DNA of 64,000 nucleotides from Chiua virens (Eukaryota > Basidiomycota > Agaricomycetes > Boletales > Boletaceae): contig JAHNUO010000003.1 of assembly GCA_019787685.1 (NCBI GenBank), forward strand, positions 2,542,001-2,606,000. The letters are read 5' to 3'. Under the pieces are notes generated by a model. The model searched no databases and had not been told where the DNA came from. It saw only the letters and a program-made list of their open reading frames with translations. A program made the position numbers and the translations under genes. This document shows, piece by piece, positions 34,701-46,714 of the stretch. Within the stretch, counting starts at the first letter, position 1. The number at the start of each line of letters is the position of its first letter.

Positions 34701-37195
34701 GCGCGGAGCTGATCGAACGTGCTTTGCATGCCGGGCATACCTCAATGCTCGAGCATCTACTTCCGCGAGACCAACCACCTCCGGATCAATTTCTCGCCAT
34801 CGCATGTACCGGAAATACTTCTGAAACAATCCCCATGGTCCGTGTCTTACTGAAGCGGGGCGCTAATATACACGCCGTCTCGCCCGGGTATAACGATGCA
34901 GCGCTTCATCTTGCTTCCATGTGTCCTTGGGAACCTCGTGCCTTGGAGCTGACGAACATACTCATGGACGCAGGTTGCAACCCTACCGCCCGGAATGGAC
35001 GGGGAGAAACTCCGATGACCATCGCAATGAAACGAGGATACGCCACAGTGGTGGAACATTTTCTGTCATCCTCTATTTCGACCCCTTCCCATATCCTTCT
35101 TCACGCGATAAAGCGACGGATGAACCCCCAAATGGTCCAAGTCTTAATACGTAGAGGTGCTAGTAGTATAGATGCACGAACATCCAGTGGGAAGACTGCG
35201 CTTCACCTCATCCTCATGAACCGATATAGCGCAGACGGTGAGACGTGCCATCATGCTACGGAAAGGGTTGAACTTGAAGGTGAAGCATGGAAGAACCTAG
35301 AACTTGCTATATCTCTAGCCGACCAGGGAACCGACTACCACGAAGGGCAACGCTTGGAGCTGTGCAGGTTCTTTATTGAAGCTGGTTGTAGCCCCACTTC
35401 CAGCGAGGCCGAGTGCATATCGGTTTTGGAACTTGCAATCAATGGTGGATACACTTCCGTAGTGGAATATCTGCTCTTATGCGGTGTCCCTGTCCCTTCC
35501 GGGATCATGCCAATTGCACTGCAGAGTCGTTTGGCCCCTCGAGTTGTTGCACTGCTTCTTCGCCAATGTGCAAACATTCATTCTAGAACGGACGAAGGAG
35601 ATTCCATCCTTCATCTCGCCATCGCTAAGTTCGAGGAACTGCAGTGTCTGCACTTGGTCCAGATCTTTATCGAAACTGACTGTGATCCCACTTCCACTGG
35701 TGCTAAGGACAAATCAATTTTGGAACTTGCAATCAATGGTGGATACACTTCCGTGGTGGAATATCTGGTTTCGTGCGGTGTCCCTATCCCTTCCAGGATC
35801 ATGCCAATTGCACTGCAGAGTGGCTCGGCCCCTCAGGTTGTTGAACTGCTGCTTCGCAAAGGTGGAAACATTCATTCTAGAACGGACGCAGGAGACACCA
35901 TCCTTCACCTCACCATCGCTGAGTTCAGGGAATCGCGGTGCCTGCACTTGGTCAAGATCTTCATTCAAGCTGGATGTGATCCCAATTCCACTGGTGCTAA
36001 GGACAGATCGGTTTTAGAACTTGCAATCAGACGCAGATACAAATCCGTGGTGGGATATCTGCTCTCATGTGGTGTCCTTGTCCCTTCCGGGATCGTGCCA
36101 ATTGCACTGCAGAGTGACTCGGCCCCTCAGGTTATTGAACTGCTATTTCGCAAAGGTGGAAACATTCATTCTAGAACAGACACAGGAGACACCATCCTTC
36201 ACCTCGCCGTCGCTAAGTTCCAGGAACCGCAGTGCCTGCACTTGGTCAAGATCTTCGTCGAAGCTGGCTGCAATCCCACTTCCACTGGTGCCAAGGGCAG
36301 ATCAGTTCTGGAACTTGCCATCCATCGTGGATACAATTCCGTGGTGGAATACCTGCTCTCATGTCCTATCTCTTCTGGAATGCTGGCTGCACTGTGGAGA
36401 GACTCGGACTGGTACCCCTGTGCAGTCCAATCCCTCCTTCGCACAGGCGCTGATATGCTTTGTAAAACCGGCGATGGAGACACCTCCCTTCGTCTTGCCG
36501 TCACTCAATTCTGCGAAATGCAGTACCAGTACTTGGTCAAGACCTTCAGTGAAGCGGGCTGCGACTCGGATCCGGCTTCTAGCAGTCACGCAGGCAGATC
36601 AGTATTCGAAGTTGCCATTGACCACGGATACAGTGCGCTGGTGGAATATCTGCTTGCCTGCGGTGACATAAACCTTCAGGCTCCTGTCATCCTGTTGGTT
36701 GCCATGCAGTATGACTTGGCTCAGCGGGGAGGGGTGGCCCGGGAACTCCTTGTTCGGAACAGTGGTACTGAGCCGCATTTGCATTCCACAACAAATGAGG
36801 GAGCTCCCGCACTCCACTTGGTTACTTCCAGGTTCCCTGAGTTGATATGTGCACGCCTGGTCATGAGTTGCATTGAAGCTGGCTGGAATCCAGACACGTG
36901 CAATCTTGAAAGCACGACGGTTTTGACAGCAGCTATGGAAATGGGATACACATCCGTGGTGGAGCTTCTGCTCTCGTACAATTTCCCATTGCCCCCTGAC
37001 ATTCTTGGCATCGCGCTATGGCTTCGCTCGAGTCCCGGGGTGGTGAAAGCTTTGGTCCATCGAGATGCCAGCGTGGATTTCATCAATTCCAATGGTCCGG
37101 GGATCACCTTATTTCAGGTTGCCCGCGCTTTATATGTTGAACCACATCGTCAGCAAATTATTGAAATTCTTCGAAATGCGACCTTCAGAACATAG
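31736..37195 (+). CDS. NACHT-ankyrin NLR-like protein
   Basis: The N-terminal domain (31,736-32,163) is helical and of unknown type. The chosen start MPEGLLDTRCQR is the inner of two in-frame ATGs. Small exons follow, then a NACHT NTPase. Walker A GQAGCGKSVM is split by an intron at about 32,641-32,702. YVYCDFRNERSTNAAEVMRA comes next, and Walker B is PIIVIDALDEC (33,060-33,090). The arginine-rich sensor region is LLVMSRPEAIVEQHL. A helical part (33,410-33,770) leads into one 1,112-codon ankyrin exon (33,857-37,195), ending TAG. Fungal NLR-like proteins of this architecture act in non-self recognition and regulated cell death, with ATP-driven oligomerisation after ligand binding by the repeats. 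I see no frameshift. Total length is about 1,600-1,700 residues. Confidence 0.85.
35429..36610 (+). repeat. Tandem 294-bp coding units in the ankyrin domain (4-5 copies)
   Basis: The landmark GAACTTGC recurs at 35,429, 35,723, 36,017 and 36,311, exactly 294 bases apart, and degenerately at 36,608. Each unit encodes 98 residues, about three ankyrin repeats: LELAINGGYTSVVEYL, GVPxPSxIMPIALQS, NIHSRTDxGDxILHL and CxHLVxIFIExxCxPTSTGA. Nucleotide similarity among the first four is high, unlike the older repeats on either side. Confidence 0.88.
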
Positions 37196-37388
37196 TATTG
37201 TTGCGTCGGTTTCTAGGTTATTCTCGTAATCGACTATGGCATGTCTGGTAATATCTAGGTTCATCAGAATATTTAAATACATAGCATTGCTCGAAATACA
37301 ACAGTAAAAATCGAAAACACAACAGGGACATCTTGATAATACTTATCGGGAACGTAGATGGATCCAAGTCCCTGAAAATCTAGAGCCC

Positions 37389-39242
37389 TCACAACAGGGC
37401 CCAAAAGGAGTTCGGTCTTCGCTCGGTAGACTTGCCCTCCACTCTCATCCGCATCGCAACCCGCTTCTCCAGCTCCCACCTCACCAACTCGCTTTTCAGC
37501 TTTTCGATCCGCACCTCGTTTACCGGGTGAGAGGCGCCCATGATTGGCCGAGCGGGGTTCCACGTCGAGGAAGGGGTGTCAGCGCACTTGGCAGACGAAC
37601 ACCTCGCCAACTTCGGAGCGTCCTGCCTGCGTTCCCAAAATTCGACGGCCTTGCGTGCGTCGAACCCGGCGTAAGCAAGAAGGCGTGCGGAGACGACGTC
37701 AGCCTCAACCTCCTGCTTCACGCTCGTACAATACTCCCCGAGTTCGGTGAGGTGGCCCGAGCCCACTTTGCCCAACTGGCCAATGGCGTCGTTGAAAAAG
37801 GGACCGAAGAGCATCGTGACTGGAAACACCAGTGTCCTGGCCATGTCGGCGACCATAGACACGATGGCGGGGACGATGATAGTACCCGAAGACAAGGTTT
37901 CGATGTGATGTGAAAGCAACAGGTGCGCCACCTCATGCGCAAGAAGAATGGCTAATTCTGTCGTCTGCTCTTCGGTCGGAGTAGGGCGGGATGGTGTGAC
38001 GGAAGACGTCGACGGTACGTTGAAAAGGGATCCAAGCAGAGAAGAATACCAGGAGGATCCTTGAGTGTGAAGTGTCTCCAAAGCGCGACGCGAACTAGCT
38101 TGGACTAGACCCTTTGAAAGGATGTCATCAAGGAACCCGGAGTAAACAACGATACCACAAGCACCATCGGGGCCGAACCCATAGGAGAACGCGTTTTCGG
38201 CGTCGGGCCTGTCTGCGATGAGCAATGAGTACGGAGGACCAGATATGACATGTGCAGAGGGTGTCGATTTGCGGCCGCACAACGTATCGGAGAACCTCCG
38301 CATGCGGTCTGTGCCGCGTGGACGAGGTCTCAAGGGGTATTCAGCGGGTGGTGGCAAAGGTGGGTTTTCTGGGCCAACGTCTAACCAGTGCGCACTCAGC
38401 TCGCGTTCGTGTTGTAGCATCGGAATGACGCTCTCGAGTTTGTTAAGGGTGTCTTGGACCCACTGATAACGCCAATCACGAGCAGGAATCAGTTTCGGTG
38501 GTCCTTCTCCTTCGTTGGACAGTATGTCCGTGACGGCTTGATACCACTTTGGACCGGCGAGCTGGGCAGCAATCTCATCTTCTTCCTCGGGAGAGAGAAC
38601 GATCAAGCGCCACCTGAATATGTGATTAGTAAGTGATATTGATGAGAAATCATGTAGATGTGTTCTACGCACCGTCCGGTAAGAGGTGTCTGTTCGACGC
38701 TTGCCAAGATGCCGAGCCATAACAGTGCAGCAGGAATAAATAAGAGAAGATGGGTAATGAGCGTGCGTGAACGGACACGTTTGAGGAGTGCTGCCTTCTT
38801 TTCTTCGGAAACGCCTTCTGGATGAAAGTGGGTGTGGTGCTTGAGAATCTTTTTTGTCCAGCGGTTTTTTAGCATGACTAGGGGGACTAGCGTGAGGGCT
38901 ATCCGCCCTGCAGTGCGTGCAAGTTCTATCGTCGTGGATACCTGTTCATAGTCAGTGGAGGTTGGCAATCATAAAGGCGGTACTCACCTTGAAGGCACCG
39001 AGAAGCGGTACGAGTCCTCCTAGGCCCTGCCTCCTCGGTGTCGAATGAAACCACTGCGCAACATTCATAGAGGTATGGGACGCTTGTCGCCTCCGGCTTA
39101 GACGATGCTGTGTCAAGAAAACGCCCGTGTTTGGCTGTACTAAAGACGAATGATGCATATGCCTCGAAAGATTAGGTGGTGGTGCAAGTTTGAATGAGCC
39201 AGTTTGAGAGACCTGATATGCTCGTACTGGAGCACGCAGCAT
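37389..39242 (-). CDS. OMA1: OMA1-like mitochondrial M48 metallopeptidase
   Basis: Three exons: 38,988-39,242; 38,673-38,941; 37,389-38,613. The start MLRAPVRAYQVSQTGS lies in a stretch rich in Arg and Ser with few acids, as expected of a mitochondrial presequence. An ATG further upstream at 39,383 is less likely. Exon 2 encodes a transmembrane segment (LITHLLLFIPAALLWLGIL). Exon 3 carries the zinc-binding HEVAHLLLSHH (HExxH) and the downstream metal ligand region EVEADVVSARLLAYAGFD. OMA1 is an inner-membrane peptidase that cleaves OPA1/Mgm1-type proteins and other targets during stress. All catalytic motifs are present, so I expect a working enzyme. The last residues are strongly basic. Confidence 0.88.
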
Positions 39243-40751
39243 GTTGCATCTGAGATGGGGTCGTTGTTGAACTTGGGCGAGGACTAACGCATGAAACGCG
39301 CTTACGGTGTCAAAAGTGGATAGCGGTACCGCGGAAGAGTCAGCTACGCATGAGGCTGTGTCTTCGGGTAGTAAATCCAGCACAGCTCAAGCTCAAGCTG
39401 CATAACCCGAGTCAGAATTGGCCGGTGGTTCATTGCACTACAGTGCCTGATTGCCGTGGATCGCGATTTTCGATTTTCGAAGCTCGCAAATGACTTCCAG
39501 CACATCCATCAGTTGCTTGACGTGGCCACTTACCCGGCGTATCAGCATTTCCTAACGAAGCTTTCGGCCGCGACAGCTGGACCGTTTGGATACCCATGCA
39601 AGGTGTTTTTTGGTGCTTCAAATCGATGCATCCATGAGGAGTAACGTGACACTGACAAGGTACCGTGTCCCAATCTTTCATAACTAACGGAATTGCCCCA
39701 TGATGTGATGCTTCCTTCAGATGATGCAGCCCCCATGCCACGACCCTTCATCCGGCAGTAAAATCCCAGCTGGATGCGCGTCGGGCCAATGCCACTGTAT
39801 TATCGAGTTCGCCAAGATGACACCCAGAGTGAGGAATAATCTCAACAGGATACCCGAGCTAACCGTCAACCGACGATCCCTCTACCACCTAGAATCACAT
39901 ACGATTGCCATATGTCTGCTTTCCGCAGCAAGCGAAACCTACCCGGCATGCCAAAATTTCGCTGGGACCTGGCCTCGAGTAAATTCGCGCTCACAACACA
40001 TGTCCGCTGGACGTATCGCCCACACCGATTTCAATTATCGAGAGAATGATTTCACAAGGTCATTTTCTCCTGCCAACTTGATTTTTTTTCGTCCATTTCT
40101 AGTGGACGTTCGGGCCTTTTGAATCACTCGAACTGGTTATAGGGTACCAAATCGGATTCGGGCCTCTCCATGGATCATTGGGATGCAGGATATCCATTGG
40201 GTAATCTGTTTCATTATCACGAAGCCGAACATGGACTGTGCGTTGGACCCTGCGTCAGTCACTGCTTTCAGTTTCCGGACATCCGACCGTGCGGTGATGT
40301 CTGCTGTCATTTACTGACATTATGGTTTATCTTCTCTCGCAGTGTCTCTTGGAGGTTTTCGGGGGCTCCGACGAGCAGCCCACACACTTACGTCGTCAGA
40401 TGGGGTACACTGTCGAAGGGCCACTGTATCACCAGAGCGAAAGATACACATGCCAGGGTGATCGATGTAAAGAAGCAGTTTACGACTCGCGTTCAATACA
40501 CTTGATCCTGAAACATCTTCCATTACGATCAAAACTTAAAACCGCTAGCGCAAACACCTTTCTTCCCCAGATTGCTTATCGGTGGTCCGGATAATGTCGA
40601 GGGTTTCGATCAAAGTTGGTCTGACGTCGCGCTTCGTACCCTGTTTCTTGTAGACACCACCATGCATTCCTCCGTCTGATACTTCATACAAGCTGTACCA
40701 ACTAGATTAATCAGAGATCATTCTGAAAACTGTTCTTCATGGGATCAGCGA
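39243..40751. other. Intergenic region between OMA1-like and SVF1, no gene seen
   Basis: Short overlapping frames only, with no domain, no repeat array and no transposon ends recognised. It contains the OMA1-like promoter and the SVF1 3' end. Confidence 0.5.
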
Positions 40752-42206
40752 CTAGGAGATGAACGACGCTTCGTTGAAGAAAAGCCCCTCAATCTCCAAG
40801 CCCTCCGACAAGCCAGGAATAACGCTATCTTGACCACGTACGACGAGCTTCGCCTTGTTTTGCCACTAGTAACACCACCTATCAGCAACCCATCACATAC
40901 CAGATCATGGAAAACCGAACCTGATAGATATAGGGCTTGGTCCCCGCCACGTAGTTGACCATCGTCTTGATCACATACGGTATCTCCGCCAGCACGTCCA
41001 CCTTTTCAATCAATCCCTTGGGCTGCGCGACCCCGCCAACGTCCACGCAGAGCGACGCCGAAACCGTCCCCTGCGGCACCGTCAATATCGACGGCCCCGC
41101 CCACCGAAACTCAAACGCGCTCGGCTTCCTATACCCCGTATCCGGATCATGCTCTGGCTCCACATGCGTCACGCGGGACATCACCGGCGCCGTCTCCTCC
41201 GGCACCTCATCTGGCCACCTCGTCTCCGCCGTCACGACCGCCAATTTCCCACCTAGCACGACCGCCCCGACGTTGACGGTCACCCCGCCCGAGCCAGCGC
41301 CATGCCGCCCGTGCGTCTCGAGCGTGGTAAACTCCATCTGCACCGCAGCGACACCCCCGTGCGCGCGGCTCTGGAACGTCCCAAAGTTCCACCGGGACGC
41401 GACGAGGTTGGGACGCATGCCTTGGATGGCGTGGACGAACATGCCGATGCCGTTGACGGGGGTGGCCTGGCCTTTGCGGATGACGTGGCCGGTCGCGCGG
41501 GTGTGGGGCCAGAAACGGTGGACGACGTAGCCATCGGGTTTGGTCACGTCCTGGCCAAAGTAGGTAAACCCGCCTTTGGGGCCTTGGCCAAGTTTGAACC
41601 CGGGCACGGACGCGGGACGGGCGACCTCGAGAGAGATTTGGAAGTCGTCGGAGAGGTTGGCACGAATGTCGTATTTCTCTGGAAAAGACGGGTCCGCGGA
41701 GGGGTTGCATGTGATGGAGAACTGATCTGCCTTGCACGAGCGCTTGTCTAAGCCTGGGGGAGGGGTGACGAAATTGGTCACGTTGATGGAGCGCCAGAGG
41801 GTTTCCGAGGTGTTTGGGTTGTAGATCTTGCACGTGAACTGGATCGTCGGGTACCACATACTAAAGTTTTTGACATTTTTAGTCACTCCATAAGAGGTGG
41901 GAAGGAACGGCGGGGACTGACCCGATGGAGGAGTGGATGACTTGACACATGAGCATGGTATCATCCTCGAGGAAATGATAAAACGTTTGAGTTTCTGTGA
42001 CGAAACCACCTGAACATGCCCACTCGAGGTCAGTTGGCCGGAGATCGCCAAACAGGTCGGAGGCAGAGGTTTTGGGCTCGAAGCCTGAGACCGGATAGAG
42101 GTTGGGTGCCTTTGGGTCGACTGTGGACGAGTTGCTGATGGAACAGTTTTTGAGTAGAATCAGAGAATTTAAGATAAAAGTACACTCACAAAAAGGAGGA
42201 GAACAT
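40752..42206 (-). CDS. SVF1: SVF1-like survival factor, oxidative-stress/sphingolipid-related
   Basis: Four exons join in phase: 42,190-42,206 (17 nt); 41,922-42,134; 40,921-41,860; 40,752-40,865. The protein starts MFSSFF and then reads NSSTVDPKAPNLYPVSGFEP. Family motifs include PTDLEWACSGGFVTETQTFY, MWYPTIQFTCKIYNP, VHRFWPHTRATGHVIRKGQ, GMFVHAIQGMRPNLVASRWN and AEIPYVIKTMVNYVAGTKPY. The last exon ends GLFFNEASFIS. SVF1 is a lipocalin-like protein needed for survival under oxidative stress; in yeast it has been linked to ceramide transport to the Golgi. No frameshift seen. It shares strand with the OMA1-like gene but they are 1.5 kb apart. Confidence 0.88.
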
Positions 42207-44401
42207 GGTCGATGGAATGGAAGAAGGCCTACGAGGGGTCGCTCAGACTTGGACCCCATCTTCGGAACGACCCGACCCTATTACTCGACATGCATTAGAA
42301 CCCCCTTTTTCAATCTCAATACACTACCCATGTATCTTATCTGCGAACAATTGGGGAAATCAAAATCAAAGGTGGGCCCACTCGAACACCCCATGGTAGC
42401 CCACACGTTCATCTCGCAATAATATCCCGAGGGCGCACGATAACGATGCCACAATTTGATAGATCAAACCCTTGCGTGGATGGTATGTAAATCAAACAGT
42501 GAACGTTGACCAGGGCTACTAGCACGCCTCGCGGTCCACGATCTGTTTCGATCGTGAAACACTTGGAAAACCCTCTTTCCCTCTCATTTATCTAAAGTAC
42601 GATGCGCTCGTGGCTCGACAACGCTCGCGAGACGCTGCAGACTGCGCAACCCTCGTTTTCAAGCACGTGGTCGCAGTGCGCCCCGACGTCGACGAGTTCA
42701 CGACAAGGTGACTTCGCTTCCTTCGTGCGCGCACAAAAACATACGCATTTTGGTGCCGTGCCAATGAGCAAGCTAGAACCCCTGGAAAGACGTGTCAGAC
42801 TAAAACACCGTTTCATTTAGGCCAAATGAGTCGAAATATAGGCTGCGTGTGGGTTCGTTTCATGTGACGTCCCCACATACAGCTTCCTAATGTTATTGCG
42901 ATGCGTGCGTCGACGGGGATACGCATGATCATAACACCCACTTCGGATCCGCATACTACACCCAGCCTGCCCGCCCAATCACTGTCAACTGTCAGCAAGG
43001 AACAACCACACAAGCCGCGTACTGTGACAGCGGGAATCACATGTCCACGCGGACTGCTCATATCCGGGTTATAGTCTACGCACAGGACGCACAGGTTCGA
43101 TGGTCCGATCAATAGCACGCCATCCGCGACTGGTCTACTTTTGTGCACGCACTGTCACAGAATTCTGGGAACCCGACATGTCGTTATTGCCTTTAGGCTC
43201 TTAGCACCCACTTCACACCAAGACCCGAACCGATGCGGAAGGAAATCCGATGCCGGGACGTATCACTTTAGGATACGGGAAAGCACGGAATGAAAGGCCA
43301 CGGTAGATCCCGAGTGTAATGAGGAGACTACGTTCTCACTCCTCCAAACCTACGCAGTTCAATTTTGGTTCGATCGCATATATTCATGTCGGGTGACTTG
43401 TCGACTCGTCAATGTGCCAGATGATGGAAATCCGTCATGTCGCAATGCCCCACGTACCCACACTGAGGCAGGGAATATGGCGTGCAAGACTGTCCATCTT
43501 GCTCGACGTTTCGCATCAATCCGATATCCGCCCCTCAAAGCCTCACGTAAGACACCTAAACCCAACAAAGTTCGGTTCGTAAGGCATGCCCTGGCACGAG
43601 ACTGAGAAACCAGACATGTCAACACACAATTTAATGTGCGCACTTGACACCTAAACCTAAACGCCAATAATATTGAATCTTCCCATGGTCCGATTCGTAT
43701 GCAGGCGTCCACGTTCCCGGGTCAAGTACTCGAGGCGGCGGCGTGACGTGGTCGACGCCCTCGTAAGGCCATCGAAACACGTCGGTAACACGCCAAGAGG
43801 GTATCTGCCACACTTGGGCGTAAAGTTTAAAACGTTCCATTATGCCGCATCGGGGCGATACGCAGGTGATGCGATAACGCCTGCGTGTATAAACGGCCAC
43901 GCTCAATGGCAGAACCCAAAGCCATATTGTGCCGGCGCAACTTGAACGGCGGACACGAGGCAGGGAGGTGCGCGATGGGGATACCCACCAGCGCACTCGT
44001 TTCTAATGAGAAAAGCTCGTCCTTCCAAGATCTGTGGCGTAAAGCTCATCTGATGCGATCAATAGGCGTGTCTTGCTGTAATGGTTCCCCTGCCGTGTGG
44101 ACGGTGTATAGATCGGTGCCTAGTTCATTCGGATTGATCCTAACCCGAGGATACCCGTGTTTCATCTACATGAATCGAGTAACTTGAGTAAATAGCGGAT
44201 TGTGCGGGCTCAAAGCCTGCGCAAGCAAACGTAGTTGCTCTATCGATCAAAGGAATGGATGTCTCGATTGGAGAGTATCAAGAGGACCAGGTTACAGATG
44301 AACACGACAGACATACACATATCTCAAGCAGTCCCAGAGAAACAGTCGATCCAGGCTGCAAAGATAAGAAACGAGAGACGCGAGTTACATTCACAAACCA
44401 G
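42207..44401. other. Gene-poor region with one possible orphan exon
   Basis: A frame at 42,602-42,820 starts MRSWLDNARETLQTAQPSFS after a pyrimidine-rich leader, and could be the first exon of a lost or unrecognised gene (a GT donor follows at about 42,709). I could not extend it. Frames between 43,300 and 44,200 overlap on both strands and lack domains. Confidence 0.35.
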
Positions 44402-45520
44402 TCACACGACTTCCACGGGTTGTATGAAGTTGTTGAGAGGTTGTATGTGTTCAGGGCTATCTTGATCGAGTAAAGAGATGATGTGCTCGATGGCGGCCAT
44501 GCTTCTCCCGTCCGCGATCAAGCCCATTCGAAATTCGTAAGCCATGGAAGAGAAGGATTTGGTGCTGCGAAGGTGGCTGACATCGACGTTCTCGATCTTG
44601 GTCAAGGGGGTGGAAAGACACTTGGTAGCGCGAGTGGTATTGCCAGAAGCACCGGATTTCTTGACGGAAGGGATCGTCTCCCGCCGCTTGCGAGGCGTCC
44701 GTGAACCCTGGGTAACAGGCGTAGAGTTGTTTTCATCGCGGACCTGGTTCGACTTGAACGGATCCTCCCTCGTATCGGGGGTGAGGGCCTCGTTGGACAA
44801 AGTGTGGCCGAGATTGACGAATACGGAGATACCAAAAGCATCGAGCGCCGAGCTGGAAGAATAGAGGGAAGGGGTGGACATTCTGAACCCCGTCGGCGAA
44901 ACTGGATAGGCATTCATGGGACCTGTCGCGTTCACGAGCATGCCATCAACGGACATCCAGACGTCTTGCGAGGTGGACTTTCCGATTGGGCTCCAGGGAG
45001 AGGGAAGACGTGCAATATCCGTTGTTTTTCCAGGGGAAGTTGGGAATCCACGTCGATCTCCGAGCGAAACGACCTCGAGACTTCCATCGGACATCGTGGT
45101 CGGAGAACTGAGGCTGCGATCAAGCCGGACCATTACAGCAGAGGATGGGGTCCTCGGTGTGCTAAGGGAGGACCTCGTGTGAATGGAGGGGCCATGTGAA
45201 GGCGGTTGAGATTCGGGCGGGGAAGGAGGACCAAGTTCGATGTCGGAAGCGAGTGATGGTGGCGTCGCGAACAGACCCGAGAGGGATATAGATGGAAAGG
45301 GACTTGAGGGTGAATGGAAGATGCGTTCAGGGTTAGCGGACTGGGAGGAAGAGACGGGCGAAGGTACTGCGGAGGAAGGGGGTGACGGGTGCAATACGCG
45401 GGGTGCTGGTGACCGTGCGGTAGCTGGCGTTGGGAGGGCGGCGGCCGAGGAGGGTCTGCGGAAGAGCGAGGCGACGAAGGCGACGAAAGCGAACCAGACA
45501 GTCAACAGAGAACTAGACAT
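44402..45520 (-). CDS. Ser/Pro-rich protein with N-terminal membrane anchor, unknown function
   Basis: A single open exon from ATG at 45,518-45,520 to the stop at 44,402-44,404, about 372 residues. The N-terminus MSSSLLTVWFAFVAFVASLF is a hydrophobic helix followed by RRPSS, so a signal anchor is likely. The rest is low complexity, rich in Ser, Pro and Thr with many SP/TP pairs (possible proline-directed phosphorylation). It ends in a more ordered part: SSMAYEFRMGLIADGRSMA then IEHIISLLDQDSPEHI. The coding frame is the only long one, and the gene is head-to-head with the next gene across 137 bp, suggesting a shared promoter. I recognise no family. Confidence 0.65.
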   Translation of the reverse strand: MSSSLLTVWFAFVAFVASLFRRPSSAAALPTPATARSPAPRVLHPSPPSSAVPSPVSSSQSANPERIFHSPSSPFPSISLSGLFATPPSLASDIELGPPSPPESQPPSHGPSIHTRSSLSTPRTPSSAVMVRLDRSLSSPTTMSDGSLEVVSLGDRRGFPTSPGKTTDIARLPSPWSPIGKSTSQDVWMSVDGMLVNATGPMNAYPVSPTGFRMSTPSLYSSSSALDAFGISVFVNLGHTLSNEALTPDTREDPFKSNQVRDENNSTPVTQGSRTPRKRRETIPSVKKSGASGNTTRATKCLSTPLTKIENVDVSHLRSTKSFSSMAYEFRMGLIADGRSMAAIEHIISLLDQDSPEHIQPLNNFIQPVEVV

Positions 45521-45657
45521 GGTGTTGTAAGTAAATGGAAGAGAAATAAAATGTCGTGGCTGACAAGTATTCGGAACGGATGACATATGTTCTTGCGTGT
45601 CTCCCGCCGGTTTGATGCGCAACCATTTCTCTCGATTCTGCCTCACTCTGACATGCA
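45521..45657. promoter_or_regulatory. Short shared promoter of a divergent gene pair
   Basis: Only 137 bases separate two oppositely transcribed reading frames. No TATA box is evident. Confidence 0.4.
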
Positions 45658-46714
45658 ATGCTCTCTCACACAGACACCCACCACATCCAGAACGGTTCAA
45701 AACCCGTCTCGAGCCCCGTTTCAAGGTCCAGGCTCTCCCCCGACCGCACGCCCCAGTCAGACTCGGGGCTGAGCATCTCCTCTAGCTCGTCCAGCGGGGT
45801 GCGTTTCGACCGCCTAGATCTCACTCCCCATTCACCCCACAACGTATCTAATCCTGTCTCCCCTTTCTAGATCATGGGCACTCCCTTTGATCTCGGCGCG
45901 CAGCGTTTCGAATATCCTTTCCCCCAAACCCAAGGCTCCCCTACCGACCCCTTCCTCCCGCTATCGTCGTCCATTACGCCGCACTCTCATTCTCACGCAC
46001 AATTGCCGCCCTGGCCCATTCACATCTCAAAGTCATTCCCGCTCACACCCCCGCCACTCGGCAAATTCAAAGCTCATCCGAAGCTACGTCCTTCCAGCGT
46101 GCGGGAGCCACCCGTCCCACCCGGCCTTGTAAAGCGGCGAAGTCGCATCGCCGAAGAGTCGAGCGACAGAACAGATCCCGGCGACCCCGTCTCAAACGCG
46201 AAAAAATCGCCTCGCACTACCTCCACTTTCACAAAGTTATCCCCGCGACATCCAATCCAGCTAAGCTCGTCTGAGATCCTCCCCGTCAAACAAGCTACCT
46301 CTTTGCCAACCGGGTCGTTCGATCGGCCCACCATCGAGAACCCAGCAGGACTGGTTATTGATGCTCCTTCAGCAGAGGGCCCTCCGCGTACACCGGCTGT
46401 AAGTCCCTCTGCTTAACATGCCTCACATGCAACACTGGGAACGGCATTTCCCAATATATTCCTCCCCTTTATCCTGTCTTTTTCCCCGTCAACGACGAGT
46501 CATGCTTACCAACTGCACTCGGATCTGTTAGCTGCAGCGAGAGAGAAAGGTGATCCATGTGCGCAACCATATGTTCTCCCTTACAGTCTGTTGTTGGTTA
46601 GTGGCAAGCCAACGTGAGTCATCCTCTTCTGATCGCGATGTCACGCCTGACGTCACGCGCCGTTCAGTATATCGTTGGATTTTCCGTTTTCTTGAGTGGT
46701 TCTCGAGGACCTAA
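45658..46714 (+). CDS. Ser/Pro-rich protein with hydrophobic C-terminus, unknown function
   Basis: Three exons fit in phase 0: 45,658-45,798; 45,871-46,398; 46,538-46,714, with GTGCGT and GTAAGT donors and TTTCTAG and GCTGCAG acceptors. The product is about 280 residues. Exon 2 starts IMGTPFDLGAQRFEYPF and is rich in Pro, Ser and Thr. It has a basic patch GLVKRRSRIAEE. The last exon encodes VRNHMFSLTVCCWLVA, a possible membrane helix near the end. No named domain. If exon 3 is wrong the protein ends at 46,416 instead. Disordered, Pro-rich content mirrors its divergent neighbour. Confidence 0.55.

Noticed and set aside
41207..41857. 216-codon Arg/His-rich minus-strand frame inside SVF1
   Set aside because: Shadow frame of the GC-rich SVF1 exon; SVF1 motifs are in the other frame.
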